Source: Bacteroidales bacterium (GTDB lineage: Bacteria; Bacteroidota; Bacteroidia; Bacteroidales; Paludibacteraceae). Taken from it: a stretch of 47,044 nucleotides of DNA. The DNA lies in contig SUXD01000021.1 in NCBI GenBank assembly GCA_015061145.1, positions 1 to 47,044 on the forward strand, in the 5' to 3' direction. Under the pieces are notes generated by a model, which saw nothing but the letters and a program-made list of their open reading frames with translations, ran no database searches and was not told the DNA's origin. Position numbers and translations under genes: made by a program. Below are positions 31,320 through 41,200 of the stretch, piece after piece (within the stretch, counting starts at the first letter, position 1; the number at the start of each line of letters is the position of its first letter).

Positions 31320-33413
31320 TTAAGGTGTGACCACACGGTCGCCAAGCTCCTTAGACAACAGCGTTTTGGTTTTTTGTTCCTCGCTGAATTCTTTCAGCAG
31401 CGCATCGGCTTTCTCGCTGTCATTTTCCTTGCAAGCAATGTCTATCTGCTGTTTGATGTGGTTGATTCGGATTTGCACTAGCAGCATTTTATAGTCGAAT
31501 ATGACGCGTTTGGCTTCGTTCAGTATGTCCTCGTAGTCGTTACGGTTGCTCTCACGGTCACGTTTTTCCCACATTCGGCTTTTTTCGTATTCGTTTGTAA
31601 GCAGTTGTATAGCGAAATTGCTGATTTCTTCGTCGGGATGGTTGAAGAAATAGTGCTCTATTTTCTGTGCGGTCTTGTTTGTTTTTTTGTAGGAGATGTA
31701 TTTCTCGTCTTCAGTTTCCCCTTCTTGCAATGCAGGGCCGCTGTATTCCTTGATCTCGATTACGGTGTCGTCTTTTTTGTCTTTAAAATGCAGGCAATAG
31801 TTTTCGTAAATCTTTTGGCAGACAGGAGTGCTGAAAGTTAGGTCGTCCATTGCCAGTTGGTTGATGATGAACTCTCCGGCATAAATTTCCTCGCCATTTT
31901 CGTCGCAAATTCCCATTTTTCGCATGCCGTAGCGCAATAGGCAGCGCAATATGTTGCATTCGAGTTCGGCCCGTTTGCTGTCAGGAGTGGCGTTTTCGAC
32001 AGCTTTCTTCTGTTGTGGTATGACAATGCCGGCATTTTCGGCTGCTGCCAAGTGTTCTTTGTGGTATAGTTCGCCGATTGCTTTCTGCCTGTTTTCGAAA
32101 TTTTTCCGTTGGTTTATTTTTGCCACCTCGCTCGAGATGATTTGTTCGTCGGTTTCGAGTGTTTTAGCGCATTCGCGAATATAGACGGAGCGTGTGATGT
32201 TGTCGGGTATGACGGCAATGCTTTGCACGATGTCGCGTATGAGCGTTGAGCGTTTGATGGGATCGTTGGCCGCTTCCTTCATCAAAAGTGCGGTTTTGAA
32301 CTGAATGAAGTCTGTGTTGTTCTTCTCGATGAAATCAACGAAATCGTTAGCGTTGTTCTTGCGGGCGAAAGAGTCGGGGTCGTCGCCGTCGGGAAACAGC
32401 AGCACTTTGACATTCATGCCTTCGGCCAGGAACAGGTCGATGCCTCGTAAGGAGGCTTTGATGCCGGCCTCATCGCCGTCGTAAAGGATGACGATGTTGC
32501 TGGTGAATCGTTTGATGAGCCTAATCTGTCCGCTGGTAAGCGATGTACCTGACGATGAAACAACATTTTCCACGCCGCTTTGGTGCATGGAGATGACATC
32601 CGTGTATCCCTCGACCAGATAGCAGCAGTCGGCTTTCACGATGGCTTGCTTGGCTTGGTAGATGCCGTAAAGTTCGTTTCGCTTGCTGAATATTTCGGAT
32701 TCGGGAGAGTTCATGTATTTCACATCCACCCCTTTGGTGCGTGCGTCAAGCACACGGCCGCCGAATCCCAGCACTTTGCCGCTGAGTGAAATCCAAGGGA
32801 ACATCACGCGTCCGCGAAAACGGTCAATGGGTGGCTGGTTCTCGTGTTCGATGGCTAGTCCGGTTTTGTAAAGATATTCCGTTTTGTAGCCTTTGGCGAG
32901 TGCGTCTTTTACAAAGGCGTCTTTTTGGTTGAGTGAGTACCCGAGTTCAAATTTCAGGATGATGTCGTCTCTGAAACCTCTTTCACGAAAATATGACAAT
33001 CCGATGCTCTTCCCGTCAATATGATTGTGGAGAATTGAGGAGAAATATTCCTTGGCATAGGCGTTGAGCGCCAGCAGGCTCTCTTTTTCCGACTGAATGG
33101 CCAATTCTTCCGCTGTAAGTTCCCTCTCTTTTATTTCAATGTGGTATTTTTGCGCCAGGTAGCGTAGTGCGTCGGTGTAGGAAAGCGATTCGTGTTCCAT
33201 GATGAATTTCACAGAATTGCCCGCTTTGCCGCATCCGAAGCATTTGTATATGCCTTTGCTAGGCGATACGCTGAACGAAGGGGTTTTTTCGTTGTGAAAA
33301 GGGCAGTTTCCCCAATAGTTTGCGCCTTTCTTTTTCAGTGCGACAAAGTCTGACACCACTTCCTCTATCTTGGCGGCGTCGATAATTCGTTCAATGGTTG
33401 CTTTGTCTATCAT
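31320..33413 (-). CDS. dnaG: DNA primase
   Basis: 697 residues. Makes RNA primers at the replication fork. The N-terminal zinc domain has C37-x2-H40 and C58-x2-C61 (CPFHNEKTPSF; YKCFGCGKAG). The RNA polymerase core includes YFRERGF, GRVMFPW and the Toprim motifs VEGYTDVI and LYDGDEAGIKASLRGIDL with DGDDPDSF. The C-terminal part (about 450-690) is a helical DnaB-binding-like region, variable between species. Start ATG 33413. Convergent with rnhB with zero spacing and no terminator in between. Confidence 0.96.
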   Translation of the reverse strand: MIDKATIERIIDAAKIEEVVSDFVALKKKGANYWGNCPFHNEKTPSFSVSPSKGIYKCFGCGKAGNSVKFIMEHESLSYTDALRYLAQKYHIEIKERELTAEELAIQSEKESLLALNAYAKEYFSSILHNHIDGKSIGLSYFRERGFRDDIILKFELGYSLNQKDAFVKDALAKGYKTEYLYKTGLAIEHENQPPIDRFRGRVMFPWISLSGKVLGFGGRVLDARTKGVDVKYMNSPESEIFSKRNELYGIYQAKQAIVKADCCYLVEGYTDVISMHQSGVENVVSSSGTSLTSGQIRLIKRFTSNIVILYDGDEAGIKASLRGIDLFLAEGMNVKVLLFPDGDDPDSFARKNNANDFVDFIEKNNTDFIQFKTALLMKEAANDPIKRSTLIRDIVQSIAVIPDNITRSVYIRECAKTLETDEQIISSEVAKINQRKNFENRQKAIGELYHKEHLAAAENAGIVIPQQKKAVENATPDSKRAELECNILRCLLRYGMRKMGICDENGEEIYAGEFIINQLAMDDLTFSTPVCQKIYENYCLHFKDKKDDTVIEIKEYSGPALQEGETEDEKYISYKKTNKTAQKIEHYFFNHPDEEISNFAIQLLTNEYEKSRMWEKRDRESNRNDYEDILNEAKRVIFDYKMLLVQIRINHIKQQIDIACKENDSEKADALLKEFSEEQKTKTLLSKELGDRVVTP

Positions 33414-33454
33414 CTTTTTTCCTGAAAAATTTCACGAATTTACGCTTAATAAAT

Positions 33455-33462
33455 TAAATTTG
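33455..33462 (+). promoter_or_regulatory. -7 box in front of the 5-formyl-THF cyclo-ligase gene
   Basis: TAAATTTG fits the consensus and predicts a transcript starting near 33469, after the first in-frame ATG (33467). This favours the ATG at 33485. Confidence 0.45.
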
Positions 33463-33484
33463 CAATATGAGTAATCAACAGAAA

Positions 33485-34003
33485 ATGAACATACGGCGCA
33501 AAGTCCGCGCTGAACTGCGTTTGCTGTCGGCGGATGAGAAGCGTGAACGTTCAGGGCGATTGTTTGGCGCGCTAGTGGCAACGGCGGCATTTGCAAGTGC
33601 AAAGACCGTGTTGCTCTTCTGGTCGTTGCCCGACGAGGTGTTTACGCATGATTTTTTGGAGGAATGGAGCAAGGAGAAAACATTTCTTCTGCCTGTTGTT
33701 GTCGGGTCTGATATGGTTTTGCGCAAATACGAAGGACGTGCTTTGATGCGTGAAGGCGCATTCGGCATACTAGAGCCAAGCGGAGAGGAGTTTGTGGATT
33801 ATGATGAGATAGATCTGGCGATAGTGCCAGGGGTGGCTTTTACCGAGGATGGTTGTCGTATGGGCAGAGGGAAAGGCTATTACGACCGTTTCTTGCCTAA
33901 ACTGAAAGCTGTGAAAATAGGCGTTTGTTTTGCCGAGCAGATTCAAGAGCAATTGCCATGTGAGCCGTGGGACATCAAAATGGATAGTGTGATAAAAGGA
34001 TAG
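33485..34003 (+). CDS. 5-formyltetrahydrofolate cyclo-ligase
   Basis: 172 residues from ATG 33485; ATG 33467 would add six residues but lies at the predicted transcript start. ATP-dependent conversion of 5-formyl-THF to methenyl-THF. Features: IRRKVRAELRLLS near the start, VLLFWSLPDEVFT, FGILEPSGEE, LAIVPGVAFTEDGCRMGRGKGYYDRFL split across the substrate and ATP site, and DIKMDSVI at the end. Together with metF it provides folate one-carbon functions in the window. The SDR gene follows after 10 bases. Confidence 0.93.
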   Translation: MNIRRKVRAELRLLSADEKRERSGRLFGALVATAAFASAKTVLLFWSLPDEVFTHDFLEEWSKEKTFLLPVVVGSDMVLRKYEGRALMREGAFGILEPSGEEFVDYDEIDLAIVPGVAFTEDGCRMGRGKGYYDRFLPKLKAVKIGVCFAEQIQEQLPCEPWDIKMDSVIKG

Positions 34004-34013
34004 CGTAAAGGTT

Positions 34014-34775
34014 ATGAACATAGCGAAAAAAGCGATAGTTGTGGGCGCTACATCGGGCATCGGGCGCGAAGTGGCAAAGGAATTGTTGCGCAAAGGCTGG
34101 CAAGTAGGCGTTGCCGGCAGGCGGTTGCAACTGCTGGAGGATTTTTGCCGGGAAAATCCTTCAGTGGCAATTCAGCAAATTGACATCACCGGCGAAGATG
34201 CGACGGCTAATCTGCAAAAACTGATAGATAAATTGGGAGGCATGGATTTGTATCTTCATGTCTCGGGCATAGGTTTTCAGAATGTGAATTTGGAAGCAAC
34301 TGTCGAAGTGAAAACGGCAGAAACGAATGTGGTAGGTTTTACGCGTATGGTTGATTATGCATTTAAGTATTTTAAGGACAACGGAGGCGGTCAAATTGCG
34401 GCGGTGAGTTCCATCGCCGGTACAAAGGGACTGGGGGTTGCTCCGGCATATTCGGCTACTAAACGGTTTCAGAATATTTATATCGATGCGTTGGAGCAAT
34501 TGGCGCATTTGCAGAAACTGAACATCTCATTCACGGATATTCGTCCGGGTTTTGTTGATACGGCTTTGCTGAACGATGACGAGAAGTATCCGCTGCTGTT
34601 ATCCTCCGAGTTTGTGGCGCGTGAAATAGTGTGTGCTGTTGAACGGAGAAAACGCTGCAAAGTGATAGACTGGAGATATGCAGTGCTGACATTTTTCTGG
34701 AAATTGATACCGGATTTTCTTTGGAAACGATTGCCGATAAAAACAAGCAAGAAAACGAAAGAAGATAAAGGATAG
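34014..34775 (+). CDS. Short-chain dehydrogenase/reductase of unknown substrate
   Basis: 253 residues. Cofactor loop GATSGIGREVA at residues 11-21, then DIDITGED-like IQQIDITGEDA, the catalytic Ser in AAVSSIAGTKG and YSATK as the Tyr-Lys motif. The C-terminus has a hydrophobic, basic tail (LTFFWKLIPDFLWKRLP) that may touch the membrane, as in SDRs acting on lipid substrates. Substrate unknown. It lies between the cyclo-ligase gene (10 bases) and the acyltransferase-like gene (5 bases), in one probable operon. Confidence 0.85.
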   Translation: MNIAKKAIVVGATSGIGREVAKELLRKGWQVGVAGRRLQLLEDFCRENPSVAIQQIDITGEDATANLQKLIDKLGGMDLYLHVSGIGFQNVNLEATVEVKTAETNVVGFTRMVDYAFKYFKDNGGGQIAAVSSIAGTKGLGVAPAYSATKRFQNIYIDALEQLAHLQKLNISFTDIRPGFVDTALLNDDEKYPLLLSSEFVAREIVCAVERRKRCKVIDWRYAVLTFFWKLIPDFLWKRLPIKTSKKTKEDKG

Positions 34776-34780
34776 GAGAA

Positions 34781-35692
34781 ATGAATTCGAAAGAAGCGTA
34801 TTTGTCATATTGTCAGACGCACGAAGTGCCGCTCTTTATGCAACCATGGTGGCTAGATGCCGTTTGTGTGGAAGGGAAAGAGTGGAGGGTGCTCCTGTCT
34901 AAAGAAAACGAAAATATTGTGGGCGCATTGCCGTACTTGTACCGAAAAAAGTATGGCGTCAAACTGGGCATGCCGCTGCAGTTTACGCAACTTATCAATG
35001 CTGAATATGCCAATGATTTGCCTTCTTTGATAGATGATGAGCGATTGACCTTTTTCTTCCAGCATATCTCTTATGACGAGAGCATGGCGGAACTGTTGAA
35101 GCGGAACGGTTTTGTAGTGAAGAACCGTTTCACTTATAGGATTACTGACCTGTCGGACATGGATGCGGTGTATGCCCGTTTTTCGCTCAATAAAAAAAGA
35201 CAGATAGAAAAAGCGAAAAAATTAGACTTGAGGCTTGATACGCTTTCAGCAACCGAGATGTATGATTTTCATAAACAATGTTTGAAGAAACGCGGTTCCG
35301 AAATCTTCTATTCGCGTACGTTGTTTTGTGCTTTATGCGAGGCGGCGGTTGCGCATGGACAGGGCAGGGTGCTAGCGGCACGAAGTTCTCAGGGTGATTT
35401 GCTGGCTGCGGTATTCTTGGTTTGGGACGAACAATTCTGTTATTATCTTGTGCCGACATTCGACCCTGATTTTGCGAAAACGGGCGCTTCGGCATGGCTG
35501 ACATTCGAGGCGATAAAATTTGCGCAGTCGCATTCTCAAATATTTGATTTTGAAGGAAGTATGATAGGTCGTATTGCGAAGAACTATCGGCAGTTCGGCT
35601 CGGAACAATACAGCTATTATAAGATAGAGAAATGTTACAATCCGTTGTTCGGATTTTTGTGGAAAATGTATAAACGGTGGCAACGGAAATGA
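34781..35692 (+). CDS. GNAT/FemAB-like acyltransferase (BioF2-type domain)
   Basis: 303 residues. Two tandem GNAT-like halves typical of FemAB/CelD-type proteins: PLFMQPWWLDAVC at the start, LPYLYRKKYGVKLGMPLQFT, then ARFSLNKKRQIEKAKKLDLR and the second half with LLAAVFLVWDEQFCYYL, GASAWLTFEAIKFA and FDFEGSMIGRIAKNYRQFG. Such enzymes transfer an aminoacyl or acyl group to cell-wall or polysaccharide precursors. The neighbouring glycosyltransferase and flippase genes suggest surface-glycan work; the substrate is unknown. Confidence 0.8.
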   Translation: MNSKEAYLSYCQTHEVPLFMQPWWLDAVCVEGKEWRVLLSKENENIVGALPYLYRKKYGVKLGMPLQFTQLINAEYANDLPSLIDDERLTFFFQHISYDESMAELLKRNGFVVKNRFTYRITDLSDMDAVYARFSLNKKRQIEKAKKLDLRLDTLSATEMYDFHKQCLKKRGSEIFYSRTLFCALCEAAVAHGQGRVLAARSSQGDLLAAVFLVWDEQFCYYLVPTFDPDFAKTGASAWLTFEAIKFAQSHSQIFDFEGSMIGRIAKNYRQFGSEQYSYYKIEKCYNPLFGFLWKMYKRWQRK

Positions 35693-35711
35693 ATGTACTG
35701 TTTTTGCCAGC

Positions 35712-36815
35712 ATGAAATGTAGAATAGAAATGGATAAGCAAGATAAAAATATCGCATTCGCCCTGTATATTCATCCTTCAAAAGATGAGCGCGTGTATTA
35801 TCAAGAGGCAGAAATCTTGCGCGAAAGCGGTTTTGTGGTATCCATTGTTTCGATATTGGACGCCAAGGAAAAACTCAATTCCGTGAGGCAGAAAATTTCT
35901 TATTTGGCGACGGAAGTCACAAAAACAAACGCCGATATCATCATTTCTGATACTCCGCTATCTGTATTTTCGGCATGGAGGGTGAAGCGTCGTTCCTCAA
36001 AATCGGTGAAAATTTGTTATGATATCACCGAATGGTATCCGTCGGTCAAAAATCTCTCTCATGTCCCTTTTTATCAGAAACCTATTCGTTTTCTTCTTTT
36101 GTTGTTTGCCTCATTTCTTGCTGGGATACTTGCAGATGCGTTTATTTTTGGTGAAGAGGACAAGGCTCGGCCGTTCCAGTTGTTTTTTGGAAAGAAAAGA
36201 AGTGTTATGCTGCCGTATTATGCGTCAAAAAAATATATGGACGCTAAATTTGAGTGCCCGCAGGAGAAGAATGCCCTTACCATGATGTATTCTGGAAGTC
36301 TAGCAAAGGACAAAGGCATAGAGAAAGTGATTGCAGTTGCGGAGAAATGTGCGGAGATGAGACCAGAGAAAGAATTTGTGTTAAAGGTCATGTCTGGCGC
36401 AGATTTGCATTATTATTCGCATCGCAACAATCTTAAAATTGATTGTATAGGATATCAAGCGTATCCTGAATTTTGTAAGACCCTGAAAGTGGCGGACATC
36501 TTTTTTGATTTGCGCAAGATAGACTCGGAAACGACAAGATGCATGCCGATAAAATTATTTTATTATATGGCTTGCGGAAGACCTGTTGTATATAGCAACC
36601 TGAAAGCGATAAGAAAGGGCGTGCCTGAAATTGACAGTTTTGCTATTCTGGTGAATCCCGTCAATGTGGATGATGTGGCAGTGCGTGTTCTGCATCTGAT
36701 AGAAGATGTTACGGAGTACAACGCCTGCTGCTCTGCGGCTTTTCGGCTGTTTGATAGCAAATATAACTGGGAGAGCGTGAGTGGGCGTCTTGTTGAATTA
36801 GTGAATCGTTTGTAG
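35712..36815 (+). CDS. Glycosyltransferase, GT4-like (GT-B fold)
   Basis: 367 residues from ATG 35712; ATG 35730 (DKQDKNIAF) is equally possible. An N-terminal half with ALYIHPSKDERVYYQEAEIL and ICYDITEWYPS, a hydrophobic hairpin around residues 123-145 (FLLLLFASFLAGILADAFIF), and a C-terminal nucleotide-binding half with MMYSGSLAKDKGIEKVIAVA and the late MPIKLFYYMACGRPVVYSN, which corresponds to the E-x7-E-like donor-binding region of GT4 enzymes. Sugar and acceptor unknown. Part of the small surface-polysaccharide set. Confidence 0.85.
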   Translation: MKCRIEMDKQDKNIAFALYIHPSKDERVYYQEAEILRESGFVVSIVSILDAKEKLNSVRQKISYLATEVTKTNADIIISDTPLSVFSAWRVKRRSSKSVKICYDITEWYPSVKNLSHVPFYQKPIRFLLLLFASFLAGILADAFIFGEEDKARPFQLFFGKKRSVMLPYYASKKYMDAKFECPQEKNALTMMYSGSLAKDKGIEKVIAVAEKCAEMRPEKEFVLKVMSGADLHYYSHRNNLKIDCIGYQAYPEFCKTLKVADIFFDLRKIDSETTRCMPIKLFYYMACGRPVVYSNLKAIRKGVPEIDSFAILVNPVNVDDVAVRVLHLIEDVTEYNACCSAAFRLFDSKYNWESVSGRLVELVNRL

Positions 36816-38096
36816 CCTCTCTTTTTCGTATTTATTCACGATATTCAGAAACCATAGTAACTGAACGGCGTTTATAATTGTGCCGCCGATGAAATAGCCG
36901 AGAATAGCGAGGTGAATATTCTGCATGAATATTCCAATGGATAGCGCAAGGCTTCTGATGATAAACAATACGATGTCGAACAAAAGGTAAGTGTTCTGTT
37001 TTTGGAAAATGTCGGCAATATAGCTGATAGGCGACAAAATGCAGAATAAGGCCAGCCACGGCAGCATCATTCTGATGTAGGTGGCTGTGGAATCCCATCC
37101 GCTGCCGAGGAAAAATGTGGCCAGCCACGGCAATATGAAATACAGCAAAGCGAATGACGGAACGGCAATCAACAGCGTGTTGCGGATGAATTTCACGAAA
37201 AACGGCTTGATGCTCTCTTTCTGTTGCACCCGCTCGGCCGTACGCTGAAAAAACACTTGGTACAATGATGTGGATATCATGTTCATCGGACGGAAAGCCA
37301 ATGTCATCGCCATGCCGAAAAATCCGATTTCGCTCATGCCGAAGAATGGCGAAAGCAGCAGAATTGGCAGGTTTCCGCTGAAATTGTTGACAAGAGTTCT
37401 CGGCAATGAATATTTGGGAAATTTGACATATTCTTCGGCGCATGTTTTCACTTGATTTTTTCTGAAAAGAAACAAAGGGCGGATGGTGTTCCGATATGTA
37501 TGCTTTATGCTTATGCCGATGGCGAAAACAGGTGCCAAGACTGATGACAGTATAAGTCCGCCCGAGAGCATTCCCATAGCGCCGAATCCTACTTTTGTCC
37601 CGGACGAGAGCAAATTTTGCGAAATCTGATAAGTGCTGATGGCGCCAAATCTTTTGTGGCGTGTGTACCAATAGTTCAGCAACGACCAGCAGCCTGTCGA
37701 AAAAACATACAGCGGCATCAGCCAATACCATTTTGCCAAGTTAGGCGCATCGAACAATGCGGCGATGGGCACTGAAAAGCAAACGGAAAGCAGACTTGCT
37801 GCCGAAACAATGGCGCAACAGACGAACCCCGCTTGCAGGCATGCTGTCGCTTTTTGCTCTGATTTGGGCAGCAGAATGGCATATTGGTATTCTGCGGTGG
37901 AAATGAGCCCGAGTATGCCGCCAATGCTGAGAAACAGATTCATCAGTCCGAAATCGTTTGGCGAATACATCCTGGCCAAGACTGGATAGACAATCAATGC
38001 GATTGCCTGTGCCAAAATATTCGCGCTGAGCAGTTTGGAAGAGTTTTTGACCAGTTCGGACGAAATCAGTTTTGATATGACAAGTTTCGGGTTCAA
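36798..38096 (-). CDS. Polysaccharide flippase (Wzx/MATE-like oligosaccharide translocase)
   Basis: About 432 residues from TTG 38096; the frame is open to ATG 38135 and ATG 38213, but a -7 box (38125-38118) predicts transcription from about 38111, which favours the downstream start. Twelve or more membrane helices, with the family start LVKNSSKLLSANILAQAIAL and PVLARMYSPNDFGLMNLFLS. It would move lipid-linked oligosaccharides across the inner membrane. Its 3' end overlaps the end of the convergent glycosyltransferase gene by 18 bases. Confidence 0.88.
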   Translation of the reverse strand: MNPKLVISKLISSELVKNSSKLLSANILAQAIALIVYPVLARMYSPNDFGLMNLFLSIGGILGLISTAEYQYAILLPKSEQKATACLQAGFVCCAIVSAASLLSVCFSVPIAALFDAPNLAKWYWLMPLYVFSTGCWSLLNYWYTRHKRFGAISTYQISQNLLSSGTKVGFGAMGMLSGGLILSSVLAPVFAIGISIKHTYRNTIRPLFLFRKNQVKTCAEEYVKFPKYSLPRTLVNNFSGNLPILLLSPFFGMSEIGFFGMAMTLAFRPMNMISTSLYQVFFQRTAERVQQKESIKPFFVKFIRNTLLIAVPSFALLYFILPWLATFFLGSGWDSTATYIRMMLPWLALFCILSPISYIADIFQKQNTYLLFDIVLFIIRSLALSIGIFMQNIHLAILGYFIGGTIINAVQLLWFLNIVNKYEKERLQTIH

Positions 38097-38117
38097 TACT
38101 GTTTGCTTGTTTTTGTG

Positions 38118-38125
38118 CAAAGATA
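38118..38125 (-). promoter_or_regulatory. -7 box of the flippase promoter
   Basis: TATCTTTG on the minus strand fits the consensus; a TTG-like element lies about 16 bases further upstream. The opposite-strand promoter for the giant gene is probably TTG 38208-38210, N20, TATCTTTA 38231-38238. Confidence 0.4.
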
Positions 38126-38276
38126 TAAAAAACATCAGAAACAAGGTTTGCTCATCCCCCCAGTGTTCGCATTTTGTTTTTTTGCTGCATGTTTTTGGGG
38201 CGACTTCTTGCAAGTTTTTGCAAAAGAAATTATCTTTACTCGTTAATTTCAGTTATTGACATCAAAGAATCTCTTT

Positions 38277-41200
38277 ATGAAGAAAAATATAATTCTTTTT
38301 TTGTTGAGTGTCTTGGCGTTTTCGTTGCAGGCTCAGCAACGTGGTTATTATGACGCTCCTTATGTTCGTTACGAGGCTGATGCAGCTACGCTGGGCGGTG
38401 GCGCTACGGTGCAATCGTCGTATAATCAAGACCAGATAACATTTGAGGCTTCAGACCGCACCAGTGTGCTCGCCAACAACGGCGGCAGCGTGACATGGAA
38501 TAATGTAGCTGGCAATTTCAACAAAGTGGGTATCACGCTCCGTTTTGCTATTGCCGACGGCGTCAACAATCGTGATGGCGATGTGACGCGAAATGTCGAT
38601 TTGAGCATCAACGGCACTTATGTTACAACGCTCACCTTGCATTCGCAGTGGAGTTGGGAGCATCTTTGGGATAATGGCAATGGTAATAACAATGGAATTA
38701 CTAACCAGAACTACCGTATGCGTTTCGATGAGATACGCTATCGTGTGGACAATTCTTACAATGGACCTATCACAATAAAACTCGAAGCCAAGGGCAGCGG
38801 CGTGTATTTTGATTTCATCGAAGTGGAGAATGTGCCCGATGCCATCGGCTGCCCTGCAGGATTTACTGAATACAGCGGCAATGGCAGCGATTTGCAAAAC
38901 TTTGTGGATTCGCATGCCAATTGCTACATCCCGGCTGGCACATTTAATATCGGTCGCACTTTGGAACTGAATGCTGATGATAAGGTGCTGCGCGGTGCAG
39001 GTCCGTGGTACACTACAATAAATTTCACCAGAAAAGATGCCAATCAAGGTGGGTTATGGTCAAATTTTGACGCACGTGCAAGCGACTTTTCGCTGACAAC
39101 GAGCCAAAGTTCCCGAAGCAATGCCTACAAAGGTATCAACGGTTCGTGGGGACCGACTTCGGTTATTGAGAATGTGTTTGTCGATCACTTTGAGTGCGGT
39201 GCATGGATTGCCAATTACAATACAGGATGGGGAAACCCGACTGCCAGCGGTCTGACGATTCGTCATTGCCGCTTGCGCAACAATTATGCCGATGGTGTGA
39301 ATCTATGCAAGGGGTCGCACAACTGCGTGGTGGAGCATTGCAGTTTCCGTAACAATGGCGATGACGATATGGCGGTTTGGCCTGCCGACGGGCAACAATG
39401 TTATAACAACACTTTTCAATACAATACGGCCGAAAACTGCTGGCGCGCCTCTTCGTGTGCTTTGTATGGCGGTTATGGCAACAAGTGGCAATACATCGTA
39501 GTGAAGGATAATTACGAAGTGGGTATCCGTATAGCTTCAACCTTTGCTGGTGCTTGCTTTGGCGATGGCGCAGCCAACGAAATGAACAACATAGATGTGA
39601 TTGGTTGCGGTACATGGAACAGTGTTTATGGCTTAGTGGAAGGTGCGGTGGAAGTTACTCAATCAAATTATGCGTGCAATGGAGTCGTGAAAAATGTGAA
39701 ACTCTCGTGTATCGACATTATCGATTCCAATTCGGATGCGTTCCAGTTCCGTAACGAAAATGGAAACTCTATACAGAATGTGCAGATTGACGGCATCACC
39801 ATCAATGGCACCAGCAAACGCAATTATACCAACAATGCGGGTTGGGGCAATGCTTGCGGTTTCCGATTTATTGACAATCCTACCATGAATAATTGTTCGC
39901 ATGGTACATACAACACAGACAATAGCGGAACGATTAAGATAACGGATGTGGAGGGCGAGAAGATTGCCGCTTACGGCAGCAAATGGAACAATATGAGTAC
40001 TTCCACCTTTGCCTCTTGTGTGACGGTAGAAGATATAGAAGCAACAATAACTTCCAATAACTCACCTGTTTGTGAAGGAGAAACAATCACGTTGAGTGGC
40101 TCGCAAACGGGTGCTTCTTCGCCTGCTTACACATGGAAATTCTCCGCTACGGGCAATTATGCTTCCGCTACCAATGTGGGTACAGGTTCCACACTGAATA
40201 TTACTAATGCCACTACAGCCAACGCAGGAACTTATTATTTCCTTGTGGAAAGCAATGGCTATAGCGATTATGATGAGGCGGAGGTGACGGTAAATGCTGC
40301 ACCTTCAGCGCCCTCGGTTTCGGGAACTTCGGTATGCAGCGGACAAAAGGCCACTTTGACTGTGACGGGCTCGGATACATATAAATGGTACACTGCGGCT
40401 ACGGGTGGAATAGCTTCGGGCGAAGGTAATTCCTTTACAACGCCGGCCATCACTTCGAATACCGATTTTTATGTGTCGGCAACAAAGAATGGTTGCGAAT
40501 CGTCACGAACCAAAGTTACGGTGGCGCTCAAGGACAATATGGCCATTGCTAAAACTTCGGGCGACGACAATCAGCAAGTTTGCGTTAACGCGCAGATGGG
40601 CACGATAAAATATAATGTATCGAATGCAACGGGTGCCGATGTGGTATGGACGCCACGCAAACCTGCAGGCGTTTCCGACAGTTATGCCGGTGGTACGGTG
40701 ACAATAGAGGGAACTCCGTCTGAAATCGGCGAATTCACTTATGTTATTACGCCACAAGGCGGTTGCGGTACAGCGTCAGCAGCAGGCAAAATCACAGTGA
40801 ATGCCATTCCGACCATTTCGGCAGGTGGCAATGTGGCAACAACTTTCTCTGTGGCGCAAAACGAGACTTTGACGCTCACGCCATCAATCGCTGGCGGCAC
40901 ATGGAATGTGGATAACACGAATGTTGCCGAAATATCGGCAGCAGGCGTTGTGACAGGCAAATCCGTAAACTCAACCACGGCGACTTATACAGTGAACGGT
41001 TGTAGTGTGACGATAAACATCACCGTTACCGCTCCGAATGTTTCCACATTCGAGTTGACAAGCGACAATGCATCGCAGACCTTCTGCGCAGGTCCAGCTT
41101 TGGAGGATATAGTTTATGCCGCATCCAATGTGTCGGATGTTGAGGTGACAGGACTTCCTACCGGCGTAAATTATACATTTGAGAATAATACGCTGACCAT

